A stretch of DNA of 64,000 nt from Andreprevotia lacus DSM 23236 (GTDB taxonomy: Bacteria > Pseudomonadota > Gammaproteobacteria > Burkholderiales > Chitinibacteraceae): the NCBI RefSeq assembly GCF_900176275.1, contig NZ_FWXD01000004.1:155523-219522 (forward strand). The letters run 5' to 3'. A model generated the notes under the pieces. The model made no database searches, was not told the origin of the DNA, and saw only the letters and a program-made list of their open reading frames with translations. Shown here piece by piece: positions 46,935 through 55,849 of this stretch (its first letter is position 1; each line of letters opens with the position of its first letter). Position numbers and translations under genes: made by a program.

Positions 46935-49295
46935 TTAGAAGCTGTAGGTTGCATCCAGCACGTAGTTGCGTGCATCGCCCGGGGTCGCCCAGCCGGAGCC
47001 GCGCGGACGGGTGTAGTACAGCTTGTCGAACAGGTTGTTCACGGTCAGACGCAGGTTCAGGTTGCGGTTCACCTTGTACGACGCCGTAGCGCGGTGTACC
47101 CAGTAGCTCGGCAGCTTGTCCAGCGGACCGGTCTTGTAGGTGGCCGAGTGCTGGTTCAGGTACACGCTGCCCTGGTAGGTGGCGCCATAACCCAGTTGCA
47201 CGCCTTGCGGCAGGTCATAGGTGGTCCACAGGCTGAACGCGTGTTCCGGCACGTTGGTCAGCGGGTCGCCAGCCAGCGGGTCACCGCCTGCCTTGGCGGC
47301 GTTGCTCACGCTTTGCAGTACTTCGCTCTTCATGTACGAGTAATTGGCAAAGACAGACCAGTTCTTGGTGATCAGGCCGGATACGCCCAGCTCGATACCC
47401 TGTACGCGGCTCTGGCCATCGAGTTGCTGATCCGGAATCGACGGATCGTTCGATGCCACCTTGTAGTTGGTGCGGTCGGTGCGGAACAGTGCGGCATTCA
47501 CCGACAGCTTCTTGCTTTCCAGCACATCCCACTTGGTGCCGATTTCATAGGTGACGGCGGTTTCCGGATCGACCGAGCACGTGAAGCCGGTGGTGGTCGT
47601 GCTGCTGCCTACCGAGGTGCAAGTGCCGTTGACGGTCGCCTTGGACGGGGTCTTGGAGTTGGAGTACGACACATAGATGCTGCCTTCCTCGACCGGCTTG
47701 TACACCACGCCGCCCTGGTAGGACAGCATGCGGTCGGTTTTCTTGGCCGGTGTATAGGCACCCAGGATCTTGCCCGCGTTGGCGCCGGCTGTGGCCGCGC
47801 CGACGTTGTAGGTGGTTGACTCGGTGTCGTTGTATTCCCAGCGCAGGCCGCCGTTCACCGACCAGTGGTCGTTGAACTTGACGGTGTCGAAGGCGTACAC
47901 GGCCATGTTGTCGACGGTCGAATCCACGCGGCTGTTCAGACGGCGGAAGCGCGGGCCGGTGTAGTTGGTGTTCGGGTTGTACAGGTCGGTGGTCGGAATC
48001 GTGTAATTGGTGCCGTTGGCGTTGGCAAATTCCTGGCTGCTGTCCACGGTGTAGCCTTCGTGCGTCAGTGCCACGCCGGTCACCAGCGTATGGGCCAGCG
48101 AGCCGGTGTTGAAGTTCCAGGTCACGTCGGTCTGGTTGGCCAGCAACTTGTTGACCGTGTCACGCACGTTGCCGCGCGAGCCACCGGTCGGGGTGAACGA
48201 CGGCTTGTATTTGCTGACTTCGGCTGCGCTGCACGCAGCGTTGGTGGCGCTGATGGTGGTGCCCAGCGGCGCCCGGCCCACGGCGTAGCAGATGCGGCCT
48301 TCCGGGCCGTCGGTAATGGTGAACTGCGAGGTTTTGCTCACGCGGGTCTGGTTGCGCAGCTTCACCTTGTCGCCAAAATCATGCTCGAACAGGCTGGTCA
48401 GCACGTCGGTGGTGCTTTCCTGCGTATCGACATTGGCAAAGCCGTAGTACTGGCTGCGGCTGGTGCCGGGCACCACCTGGTTGCCACGGAAGGGCTGGCC
48501 GAACTGCGGAATGTTGTCGTCGCTCTGGTGGAAGTAGCTCAGCGTGTAGCGGGTATCGGTACCCAGGCCAAACGCGACAGATGGCGCAAAGCCCCAGCGC
48601 TTGTTGTTTTCCACGTCGCGGCCCGGCACGTCGTTCTGGTGGCCCATGATGTTCAGGCGCAGCGCGCTGGTTTCGCCGATCACGCGGTTGACGTCGGCAG
48701 TGGCGCGGTAATAACCATCGCTGCCGATACCGGTGCTGATGGTGTTGCTGTTTTCCAGCCTGGGTGCCTTGCTGACCAGATTGATGTTGCCACCGACCGA
48801 GCCGGCACCGTTGACCGCCGAGCTGGAGCCCTTGGTGACCTCGATCTGTTCGAGGTTGAACGGGTCGGTGCGGCTGTACTGCGCGCTGTCACGCATGCCG
48901 TCGATGGTGATGTCGTTGCTGGCCGCAAAGCCACGGATGTTGATGCTGTCGCCATAACCGCTGCCGCCTTCACCGGCGCCGAAGGTGATGCCCGGCACGG
49001 TGCTGAGAATATCGCGCAGCGACAGCAGGTTCTGGTCTTCGATCAGTTCCTTGGACAGCACGGTGACGGTCTTGGGCGTGTCGCGCAGCGGCTCGGTGTA
49101 CTTGGGCGACTGCACCTTGTTCGGGGTGTAGGGGGCTGGCGCGGTATCGGTGATCTGCACGGCTGGCAGGGTAGGTTCGGCCGGGGCCGGGTCTGCCGCC
49201 AGCGCGGCGGTGGCCGGCAGGGCCAGTGCGAGTGCGACAACCGAGTGCTTCAGTTGCGGCAGGTCTTGGTGTTTACGGCTTTTAATCAGCGCCAT
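46935..49295 (-). CDS. TonB-dependent catecholate-type siderophore receptor (Fiu/PiuA-like)
   Basis: A 786-residue outer-membrane receptor. The signal peptide ends near ALA-ADP. A plug domain (about residues 60-190) has LRDTPKTVTVLSKELIEDQN, DSINIRGFAASNDITIDGMRD and IEVTKGSSSAVNGAGSVGGNINLVSK. A 22-strand barrel ends in YVLDATYSF with the C-terminal Phe. Fiu/PiuA relatives take up catechol-iron compounds. The ATG at 49295 follows GTGGAGC. A promoter and a Fur-like box are found 234-280 bases upstream, leaving a leader of about 225 nt. piuC lies downstream. Confidence 0.94.
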   Translation of the reverse strand: MALIKSRKHQDLPQLKHSVVALALALPATAALAADPAPAEPTLPAVQITDTAPAPYTPNKVQSPKYTEPLRDTPKTVTVLSKELIEDQNLLSLRDILSTVPGITFGAGEGGSGYGDSINIRGFAASNDITIDGMRDSAQYSRTDPFNLEQIEVTKGSSSAVNGAGSVGGNINLVSKAPRLENSNTISTGIGSDGYYRATADVNRVIGETSALRLNIMGHQNDVPGRDVENNKRWGFAPSVAFGLGTDTRYTLSYFHQSDDNIPQFGQPFRGNQVVPGTSRSQYYGFANVDTQESTTDVLTSLFEHDFGDKVKLRNQTRVSKTSQFTITDGPEGRICYAVGRAPLGTTISATNAACSAAEVSKYKPSFTPTGGSRGNVRDTVNKLLANQTDVTWNFNTGSLAHTLVTGVALTHEGYTVDSSQEFANANGTNYTIPTTDLYNPNTNYTGPRFRRLNSRVDSTVDNMAVYAFDTVKFNDHWSVNGGLRWEYNDTESTTYNVGAATAGANAGKILGAYTPAKKTDRMLSYQGGVVYKPVEEGSIYVSYSNSKTPSKATVNGTCTSVGSSTTTTGFTCSVDPETAVTYEIGTKWDVLESKKLSVNAALFRTDRTNYKVASNDPSIPDQQLDGQSRVQGIELGVSGLITKNWSVFANYSYMKSEVLQSVSNAAKAGGDPLAGDPLTNVPEHAFSLWTTYDLPQGVQLGYGATYQGSVYLNQHSATYKTGPLDKLPSYWVHRATASYKVNRNLNLRLTVNNLFDKLYYTRPRGSGWATPGDARNYVLDATYSF

Positions 49296-49528
49296 CTGGC
49301 TTGCTCCACGAAGTGCATAGTTCTCGGCCTTTCTTCCGCCTGCTGCGGAAAGCGCACGTTGCTGGCTTGCCCGATACGGCTGGCTCGCGGTGTTGCTGGG
49401 TCTGGCTGCGAGAGTTCTAGGTTGTGTAATACGAATCGTTCGCTATTGATGCGTGCATGGCCTGTTTGCAAACCTGCGCTCACGCATTCCTGACGATTAA
49501 TTTTCGATTCGACTGCTGCAGGGACGGC

Positions 49529-49557
49529 ATTCTAGGCATTAGTAAGGATATAAACAA
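49529..49557 (-). promoter_or_regulatory. Sigma-70 promoter for the TonB receptor
   Basis: On the minus strand TTGTTT (49552-49557), a 17-base spacer and TAGAAT (49529-49534). The Fur-like box lies directly upstream and overlaps the -35 edge. Confidence 0.65.
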
Positions 49558-49577
49558 GAATTATTATCATTATTGTT
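49556..49577. promoter_or_regulatory. Fur box (receptor side)
   Basis: CAAGAATTATTATCATTATTG resembles the Fur consensus GATAATGATAATCATTATC and lies at the -35 of the receptor promoter, where bound Fur-Fe would block RNA polymerase. Confidence 0.7.
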
Positions 49578-49690
49578 GCAGCCTTGCTCTGTTAAGGGAG
49601 TGTAAAAAACCACGCTGCAGGCCCAATGATCAGCGTTGCCAAGGGTTTGCGCGCATTCCGGGGCTTGCGCTTGATCAGGTTTGTGAGAAA

Positions 49691-49709
49691 ATGAGTCTAA
49701 TTCTCATTT
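49691..49709. promoter_or_regulatory. Fur box (reductase side)
   Basis: AATGAGTCTAATTCTCATT is a palindrome of Fur type (TGAGTCT-A-ATTCTCA as a 7-1-7 array) about 70 bases before the PepSY-TM gene. With the box at 49556 it gives each divergent transcript its own operator. Confidence 0.75.
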
Positions 49710-49778
49710 ATAAGTATCGCTGCTTTTGCTCGCGGAGCCCGCTCCGCAGTAAGGTGCGGCGGCTGTCTGCCAAACAAT

Positions 49779-50405
49779 ATGCACAAGTCGTCCGATCAAG
49801 CGCGCCGGGGGTTCTGGCTCAAACATCTGCACCGCTGGCACTGGATCAGCTCGGCGTTTTGCCTGGTGGGCATGCTGCTGTTTGCGGCCACGGGCCTGAC
49901 CCTGAACAACGCCAGCCATATCGAAGCCAAGCCCAGCGTGCACAAGCAGCGCGGTCAGTTGCCGCCGGCCTTGCTGCCGCTACTCAAGAGCGCGCCACAA
50001 GGTGACAAGGGCGGATTGCCGTCACCGATTGCCGGCTGGCTGGCTGAGGGCATGGCGGTCGAGGTGGCCGGCGCGAATGGTGAATGGTCTGCCGACGAGG
50101 TCTATGTATCGCTGCCGCGAGCCGGCGGCGATGCATGGCTGACGGTCGATCGCGCCAGCGGCGAAATCAACTACGAGCTGACCGATCGAGGCTGGGTGTC
50201 GTATTTCAATGACCTGCACAAGGGCCGCCACACCGGTAAGGCGTGGAGCTGGTTCATCGATCTGTTTGCGGTCACCGCGCTGGTTTTCTGTATCACCGGG
50301 CTGTTCCTGCTGCACCTGCATGCAGGCAACCGCCCCGCAACATGGCCGCTGGTGGGGCTGGGCCTCGTTTTGCCCCTGCTGCTGGCCATCCTGTTCATTC
50401 ATTGA
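49779..50405 (+). CDS. PepSY-associated transmembrane protein
   Basis: A 208-residue inner-membrane protein with three helices: about 22-40, 157-180 and 187-206. A periplasmic loop of about 110 residues lies between the first two. His16, His18 and His21 next to helix 1, His147 and His151 before helix 2, and His179 and His181 at its end are well placed to bind heme, as in PepSY-TM iron reductases. It starts the Fur-box-preceded operon with DUF2271, DUF4198, ApbE and a flavin reductase. I infer that it passes electrons across the membrane. Confidence 0.82.
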   Translation: MHKSSDQARRGFWLKHLHRWHWISSAFCLVGMLLFAATGLTLNNASHIEAKPSVHKQRGQLPPALLPLLKSAPQGDKGGLPSPIAGWLAEGMAVEVAGANGEWSADEVYVSLPRAGGDAWLTVDRASGEINYELTDRGWVSYFNDLHKGRHTGKAWSWFIDLFAVTALVFCITGLFLLHLHAGNRPATWPLVGLGLVLPLLLAILFIH

Positions 50406-50417
50406 TTGAGGTATTGC

Positions 50418-50933
50418 ATGCGCAAGTCGATCGCCCTGTTGCCGGGCCTGATTGGGACTGCTTTCGGCGGTCACGCCATTGCGGCGGACATGAACGTGAA
50501 GCTGGAGATCCCGCGCCTGACCGTGGCCGAATACCACCGCCCGTATGTGGCGGCGTGGATCGAGCGCGCCGACCAGAGCATCGCCACCAATCTGGCGCTG
50601 TGGTACGACGTGAACAAGAAGGGCGCCGAGCCGGGCACCAAGTGGCTGCAGGATTTGCGCCAGTGGTGGCGCAAGGGCGGCCGTGATCTGCAAGTGCCGC
50701 TGGATGGCGTCTCCGGCGCTACCCGCCCGGTGGGCGAGCATGCACTCAGTATCGGCGACAAGCTGGCCAAGCTGCCGGCTGGCGAGTACGCGGTAGCTGT
50801 TGAAGCCGCCCGCGAAGGTGGTGGCCGTGAAGTGGTGCGCGTGCCGTTCAGCTGGCCGCCCAAGAAAGCCGATACCGCCAAGGCGCAGGGCCAGCATGAG
50901 CTGGGCACCGTCAGCGTCGAACTCAAACCCTGA
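50418..50933 (+). CDS. DUF2271 periplasmic protein with flavinylation motif
   Basis: A 171-residue exported protein (signal peptide cleaved near AIA-ADM). It belongs to DUF2271. Residues 96-102 read DGVSGAT, which fits the D-x-x-(S/T)-G-A-T motif where ApbE attaches FMN to Thr in NqrB/NqrC/RnfG-type domains; Thr102 would be the site. An ApbE gene is two genes downstream in the same operon. It is thus probably a periplasmic flavoprotein that relays electrons from the PepSY-TM protein. ATG 50418 with GAGGT upstream, 12 bases after its neighbour. Confidence 0.85.
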   Translation: MRKSIALLPGLIGTAFGGHAIAADMNVKLEIPRLTVAEYHRPYVAAWIERADQSIATNLALWYDVNKKGAEPGTKWLQDLRQWWRKGGRDLQVPLDGVSGATRPVGEHALSIGDKLAKLPAGEYAVAVEAAREGGGREVVRVPFSWPPKKADTAKAQGQHELGTVSVELKP

Positions 50934-50954
50934 TCCACGGCCAAGGAAACCATC

Positions 50955-51752
50955 ATGACCCGTACGCTGACCCTGCTTGCCGCCGTCCTGCTTGCCGCCA
51001 CCCAGGCCGCTCACGCCCACAGCCCGTGGCTGTTGCCGTCCAGCACCGTGCTGGCCTCGCCACAGTTCGTCACCGTTGATGCCGGTGCCTCGACCAAGCC
51101 CTTCATCGCCGATCACCGCGCCATGCCGATCGACCAACTGGCCATCGTGGCGCCGGATGGCAGCAAGGTGCAGCCGGCCAATCTGACCAAGGGCGAGCTG
51201 CGCTCCACCTTCGACGTGAAGCTGGAGCAGAAGGGCACTTATCGCATGGAAGTGCTGCGCAGCGGCGTGCGCGCCAACTGGAAGGTGGACGGCCAGCCCA
51301 AGCGCTGGATGGGCACCGCAGAAGCATTCGCCAAGGAAGTGCCGGCTGACGCTGCCGACTTGCAAGTGAGCGAATCGGCCAGCCGTCTGGAAACCTTTGT
51401 CACCGTTGGTGCACCGTCCGCACTCAAGCCGAGCGGCAAGGGGCTGGAGCTGGTGCCGGTAACGCACCCGAATGATCTGGTCGAGGGCGAGAACGCCACC
51501 TTCCAGTTCCTGGTTGACGGCAAGCCGGCCGAGGGTGTCGAGATCGAGCTGATCCGTGGCCAGACCCGTTACCGCAACCAGCTGGACGAGCAAAAGCTCA
51601 CCACGGGCAAGGACGGCAAGATCACCGTGAAGTGGGCGCAGGCCGGCATGTACTGGCTGGGCGCCGAGCTGAAAGACAACAAGGTGACAGTGAAGGCAGC
51701 CAAGGAGCGCAATCTCTCCTACACCGCCACGCTGGAAGTGCTGCCGCAGTAA
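50955..51752 (+). CDS. DUF4198 periplasmic protein
   Basis: A 265-residue exported protein with a signal peptide (cleaved near AHA-HSP). The mature start HSPWLLPSSTVL and later beta-rich segments (VEGENATFQFLVDGKPAEGVEIELI, KDGKITVKWAQAGMYWLGAEL) match DUF4198, an Ig-like fold family often found beside metal uptake genes (nickel, cobalt, iron). A His at the mature N-terminus could bind metal. It sits 21 bases after DUF2271 and 4 before apbE in one operon. Exact role unknown. Confidence 0.85.
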   Translation: MTRTLTLLAAVLLAATQAAHAHSPWLLPSSTVLASPQFVTVDAGASTKPFIADHRAMPIDQLAIVAPDGSKVQPANLTKGELRSTFDVKLEQKGTYRMEVLRSGVRANWKVDGQPKRWMGTAEAFAKEVPADAADLQVSESASRLETFVTVGAPSALKPSGKGLELVPVTHPNDLVEGENATFQFLVDGKPAEGVEIELIRGQTRYRNQLDEQKLTTGKDGKITVKWAQAGMYWLGAELKDNKVTVKAAKERNLSYTATLEVLPQ

Positions 51753-51756
51753 GCCC

Positions 51757-52752
51757 ATGCGTCATGTCCTGATCCCGCCCGCGCTGGCAGCGCTCTCGCC
51801 GCGCCGGCCCACCGGCACCATCCATGCACTGGCGGGCCAGACCATGGGCACCAGCTGGTCGGTCAAGCTGGTCGGCCCGGCCGACTTGCCGCTGGATGCG
51901 GTGCGCGCCGGCGTCGAGGCCGAGCTGGATCTGGTTGTGGCGCAAATGAGCACGTGGCGTGCCGATTCCGACCTCAGCCGTTTCAACGCGGCTCAGGCCG
52001 GCAGTTGGCACGTGTTGCCTGCACCGTGTTTTACCGTGCTGCAAGGTGCGCTGACGGTGGCCGAGGCCAGCGCGGGTGCCTTCGACCCTACGGTTGGCCC
52101 TCTGGTCAATCTGTGGGGCTTTGGCCCAGAGGGCGCGCGCGGCACGCTGCCGACAGCAGCCGAGTTGGACGCCGCGCGTGCGCGTTGCGGCTGGCAGCGC
52201 CTCACGGTCGACGCGCCTGCCCGCCGCGTGCAACAGCCCGGCGGGCTGTATCTGGATTTTTCCGGCATTGCCAAGGGCTATGGTGCCGATCGCGTTGCAG
52301 CGTGGCTGCACGCCAACGGCTTGATCCACCACTTGGTCGAAGTGGGCGGCGAGTTGGTCGGCCATGGCATGAAGCCCGATGTGCAACCGTGGTGGGTGGC
52401 GCTGGAGCAACCGCCGGGCGCTACGCTGGCGCAGTATGTCGTTGCGCTGCACGGTGTGGCGGTGGCGACGTCGGGCGATTATCGCCGCAGTTTCGAGCAT
52501 GCCGGCCGCCATTACGCACACACGCTGGACCCGCGCAGCGGCGAACCGGTGCTGGATGCACCGGCATCAGTCACCGTGCTGCACGCCGATTGCATGCTGG
52601 CCGATGCCTGGGCGACGGCGCTGACCGTGCTGGGCACCGAGGCAGGTATGCAACTGGCGGCGGCGCAGGGCCTGGCCGCACTGTTCATTACCCGCAATGC
52701 CGCTGGCTATACCCAACACCTGACCCCGACGCTGGAAAGCTGGCTGGAATGA
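51757..52752 (+). CDS. apbE: FAD:protein FMN transferase (ApbE family)
   Basis: A 331-residue ApbE. LAGQTMGTSWSVKL near residue 26, MSTWRADSDLSRFN, GAFDPTVGPLVNLWGFG, LDFSGIAKGYGADR, VEVGGELVGHG and HTLDPRSGEPV are the family blocks for FAD binding and metal-dependent transfer of FMN to Thr of the target. No signal peptide or lipobox is evident, although ApbE normally works in the periplasm; the first 20 residues are only mildly hydrophobic. The target is probably DUF2271 in the same operon. The TGA stop overlaps the next ATG (ATGA). Confidence 0.93.
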   Translation: MRHVLIPPALAALSPRRPTGTIHALAGQTMGTSWSVKLVGPADLPLDAVRAGVEAELDLVVAQMSTWRADSDLSRFNAAQAGSWHVLPAPCFTVLQGALTVAEASAGAFDPTVGPLVNLWGFGPEGARGTLPTAAELDAARARCGWQRLTVDAPARRVQQPGGLYLDFSGIAKGYGADRVAAWLHANGLIHHLVEVGGELVGHGMKPDVQPWWVALEQPPGATLAQYVVALHGVAVATSGDYRRSFEHAGRHYAHTLDPRSGEPVLDAPASVTVLHADCMLADAWATALTVLGTEAGMQLAAAQGLAALFITRNAAGYTQHLTPTLESWLE

Positions 52753-54320
52753 ATCGTTTTGCTTTGTTGACCGGCGCGTTGATCGCCGCCTGCATGACGC
52801 CTGCACTGGCGGCCAATCCGGCTGCCTTGCTGCACCAAGGGGCTGCGGGTGCCGTGGTGCTGGCTTATGCCTTGCTGTGCAGCACGGTCTGGTGGCGGCA
52901 TCGCCGTACCGCCGTGCCATCGGCCCTGCCGGCCGACGGGGCCGACCTGCTGCTGGCCCATGCCAGCCAGACCGGCTACGCCAGCCAGCTGGCTGCGCAA
53001 ACCGCGCAATCGTTGATGCAGGCCGGCATGCGGGTGGCGCAGTGCAGCTTTGATCAACTCAGCCCGACGCTGTTGGCGCAATACCGGCAGGCGCTGTTCA
53101 TTGTCAGCACCACCGGCGAAGGCGATGCGCCAGATGCGGCCGCAAGCTTTGTGCGCCAGCATCTGGGGGCGTCGGCTGCCTTGCCGGCCGTGCGCTACGG
53201 CGTGCTGGCACTGGGAGACAGCAGCTACACGCAGTTCTGCGCCTTTGGCCACACGCTGGATGGCTGGCTGCGCCATGCGGGTGCGCAGGCGTTGTTCGAC
53301 CTGATCGAGGTGGACAACGGTGATGCCGGTGCCTTGCGCCACTGGCAGCACCAGCTGGGCGTGCTGGCCGGTGCCACTGAAATGGCCGACTGGACCGAGC
53401 CTGATTACCAGTGCTGGACGTTGAGTGAGCGCACCTTGCTCAATCCCGGCAGCCAGGGTGGCCCTGCCTATTTGCTGGGCCTGACATCGCCAGACCAGCA
53501 CGTGCGCTGGCAGCCGGGCGATATTGCCGAAGTCGGCGCCCGCAATGCCGATGAGGCAGTACAGGCGTGGATGCTGGCGCAAGGCCGTCCAGCCGACGAA
53601 CAGCTGGCCGACGGCAGATTGCTGAGCGTTGCATTGGCCGACCGCCTGCTACCGCATGGCAAGGCGGAGTGCGCGGCATTGTTGCTGCAGCCGGCCGATG
53701 CGCTGCTGGCGGCACTGCCGGCCATACCCCACCGCGAATACTCGATTGCCTCATTGCCCGAAGAAGGGCAACTGCACTTGCTGGTGCGCCAGATGCAGTA
53801 CCCCGATGGCCGACTGGGCCTGGGTTCGGGCTGGCTGACCCGGCATGCGCAGCTGGGGGGAGAGGTCGCAGTGCGCATCCGCGAGAATCGCGGTTTTCAT
53901 CCACCACCGTTGCATGCGCCGCTGATCCTGATTGGCAACGGCACCGGTCTGGCGGGTTTGCTGGCCCACCTCAAGTTGCGGGTGCAAGCCGGGCAGGGGG
54001 ACAACTGGCTACTGTTTGGCGAGCGCCAGATCGCACATGATTTCTACCACGCTGCCCAGCTGCGGCAATGGCAACAGCAAGGCATGCTGCGGCTGGATTG
54101 CGCATTCTCGCGCGATGAACCGGGGCGGTACGTGCAGGATGCCCTGCGCGCGGCGGCACAAGACCTGCTTGGCTGGCTTGAGCGTGGCGCGGCCATCTAT
54201 GTGTGCGGCAGCGCGGCCGGCATGGCGCCAGCAGTGCATGGCGTGCTGCATGAAGTGCTGGGCGAGTCCGCGCTGGATGCGTTGATCGAGCAGGGCCGCT
54301 ACCGGCGTGACGTGTACTGA
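52749..54320 (+). CDS. Membrane-anchored flavodoxin/FAD/NAD(P)H reductase
   Basis: A 523-residue protein related to the flavoprotein of sulfite reductase and to cytochrome P450 reductases. Two N-terminal hydrophobic segments (about 3-22 and 30-48) anchor it. A flavodoxin domain (about 65-205) has ASQTGYASQLA and STTGEGDAPDAA. The FAD/NAD module has REYSIASLPEEG, GNGTGLAGLLAHLK and YVCGSAAGMAPAVHGVL. It would take electrons from NADPH or NADH to FAD, then FMN, and pass them to the PepSY-TM partner. Last gene of the operon, coupled to apbE by a 4-base overlap. Confidence 0.87.
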   Translation: MNRFALLTGALIAACMTPALAANPAALLHQGAAGAVVLAYALLCSTVWWRHRRTAVPSALPADGADLLLAHASQTGYASQLAAQTAQSLMQAGMRVAQCSFDQLSPTLLAQYRQALFIVSTTGEGDAPDAAASFVRQHLGASAALPAVRYGVLALGDSSYTQFCAFGHTLDGWLRHAGAQALFDLIEVDNGDAGALRHWQHQLGVLAGATEMADWTEPDYQCWTLSERTLLNPGSQGGPAYLLGLTSPDQHVRWQPGDIAEVGARNADEAVQAWMLAQGRPADEQLADGRLLSVALADRLLPHGKAECAALLLQPADALLAALPAIPHREYSIASLPEEGQLHLLVRQMQYPDGRLGLGSGWLTRHAQLGGEVAVRIRENRGFHPPPLHAPLILIGNGTGLAGLLAHLKLRVQAGQGDNWLLFGERQIAHDFYHAAQLRQWQQQGMLRLDCAFSRDEPGRYVQDALRAAAQDLLGWLERGAAIYVCGSAAGMAPAVHGVLHEVLGESALDALIEQGRYRRDVY

Positions 54321-54488
54321 ACCGCTGGCGTCAACCGTTCACCCCGGGCGGGTGTTGAAAACCCGGCATTTACGAAACGATTACATTGCGATAACCCTGA
54401 TTTACATACCGCCCCGGCATACTGGTATTGCGCCCCGGAAGGGCTGGCCATGCCGCCACCGGGGCAGAAACCCACTGCGAAATCACTT

Positions 54489-55820
54489 ATGTACGCCTTC
54501 AAACCCCTGATTGCCAGTCTGGCGCTGCTTGCCGTGCCGGTCTTTGCCGCCGGTACGCCATGCGGCGATGTCGCCCCGGCCGCGCCGATGTCGCTGGCCA
54601 CCTCGCTGGACTATGCGCTGTGTCACCAGCCGCAAACCCGTTCTGCCTGGGCGCAATTGCGCGCGCAGCAGGCGGGTGTCGATATCGCGCAGGCTGCCTA
54701 TTCCCCCGATCTGTCGGCCAGTGCCTCGCTCAGCCGCAGCCAGAGTGACGACGGTAGCGGCAGCACCTCGGCTGGTGCCAATCTCAACCTGTCCTATCTG
54801 CTGTTCGACTTCGGTCAGCGCGACGCGCAGCTGGCACAAGCACGTGCCTTGCTCGACGCCAGCCGCGCCGGTGTGGATGACACCCTGGCCTCGGTATGGA
54901 TAGACACCGTGCGGGCCTATTTCAATGTCGGCAAGGCCGGCAAGCAGATTGATGCCTACAAGGCCGCCGAAGAGGCCGCCAAGGCCAGCCTGGATGCGGC
55001 CAACAAGCGCGCAGCGGTCGGCACGGCCACACCGCTGGATGTGCTGCAGGCCAAGGCCACCCTGGCGCAGGCCACGCTCAACCGCACCAAGGCGCAGAAC
55101 GATCTGGCCAACAGCAAGGGGGCGCTGGCCAAAGCCATGGGCATTTCGCCCATGCAGTTGCCAGTGCTTGCCGACATGCCGACCAGTCTGCCCGATTTGC
55201 CGCTGGCCGAATCGCAGCTCGACAAATTGCTCGATGCCGCCGTGCGCGAGCGCCCTGAAGTACGCAGCGCACTGGCGAACCTGGCTGCCGCCGATGCCAG
55301 CCTGAAGAGTGCGCAACTGGCCACCAGGCCCAAGCTCAGTCTGTCGGCCGGGCTGGGCGTGAACCGCAGCTGGCCCGACAGCGATGCGCGCAGCAGCGGC
55401 ACCATCGGCTTGTCGCTCAGCATTCCGTTTGATCTGAGCGGCGCCACCAAGGCGCGCACCGTGCAGGCCGAAGCGCAGCGCGATGCCAGCGCGGCCCAGC
55501 TCGAGTCCGCACGCCAAGGTGCGGAAAACGACGCTTGGCAGGCGTTTTACAGCCTGCGTTCGGCGCTCGATACGCTGGCTGCAGCCAAGGTGGTGCAGGA
55601 AAACGCCGCCAAGGCCTATGACGCCGCGCTCACCCGCTACAAGGCCGGCCTCGACACCTTGCTCGATGTGCTGTCTGCCCAGAACACGCTGGCCAGCGCT
55701 GAACAACAGCAGGTTGCTGCCCGCTATGACTGGTATGCCGCGCGCGCCTCGCTCGCCTGGGCGCTGGGCGGGCCGCTGCCCAACCAGTTGTCGCAGTGGG
55801 CGCCGCCCGCTGCCCGGTAA
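54489..55820 (+). CDS. TolC-family outer-membrane efflux protein
   Basis: A 443-residue outer-membrane channel with a signal peptide (cleaved near VFA-AGT) and two OEP repeats. Long Ala-rich helices, LDYALCHQPQTRSAWAQLRAQ at the start of repeat 1 and repeated LDVLQAKATLAQA / LDVLSAQNTLASAEQQ motifs are typical. It forms the outer duct for the MacA/MacB-like system downstream; the adaptor starts 29 bases after its stop. I use ATG 54489 because it directly starts the signal peptide; an ATG 13 codons earlier is rejected. Confidence 0.9.
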   Translation: MYAFKPLIASLALLAVPVFAAGTPCGDVAPAAPMSLATSLDYALCHQPQTRSAWAQLRAQQAGVDIAQAAYSPDLSASASLSRSQSDDGSGSTSAGANLNLSYLLFDFGQRDAQLAQARALLDASRAGVDDTLASVWIDTVRAYFNVGKAGKQIDAYKAAEEAAKASLDAANKRAAVGTATPLDVLQAKATLAQATLNRTKAQNDLANSKGALAKAMGISPMQLPVLADMPTSLPDLPLAESQLDKLLDAAVRERPEVRSALANLAAADASLKSAQLATRPKLSLSAGLGVNRSWPDSDARSSGTIGLSLSIPFDLSGATKARTVQAEAQRDASAAQLESARQGAENDAWQAFYSLRSALDTLAAAKVVQENAAKAYDAALTRYKAGLDTLLDVLSAQNTLASAEQQQVAARYDWYAARASLAWALGGPLPNQLSQWAPPAAR

Positions 55821-55849
55821 TACTCAGCATCGATACGCGAGATACGAGA

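Noticed and set aside
49286..49483. 65-codon upstream frame overlapping the receptor start
   Set aside because: Overlap could give translational coupling, but composition is not distinctive and no ribosome site was clear; mentioned only as part of the leader.
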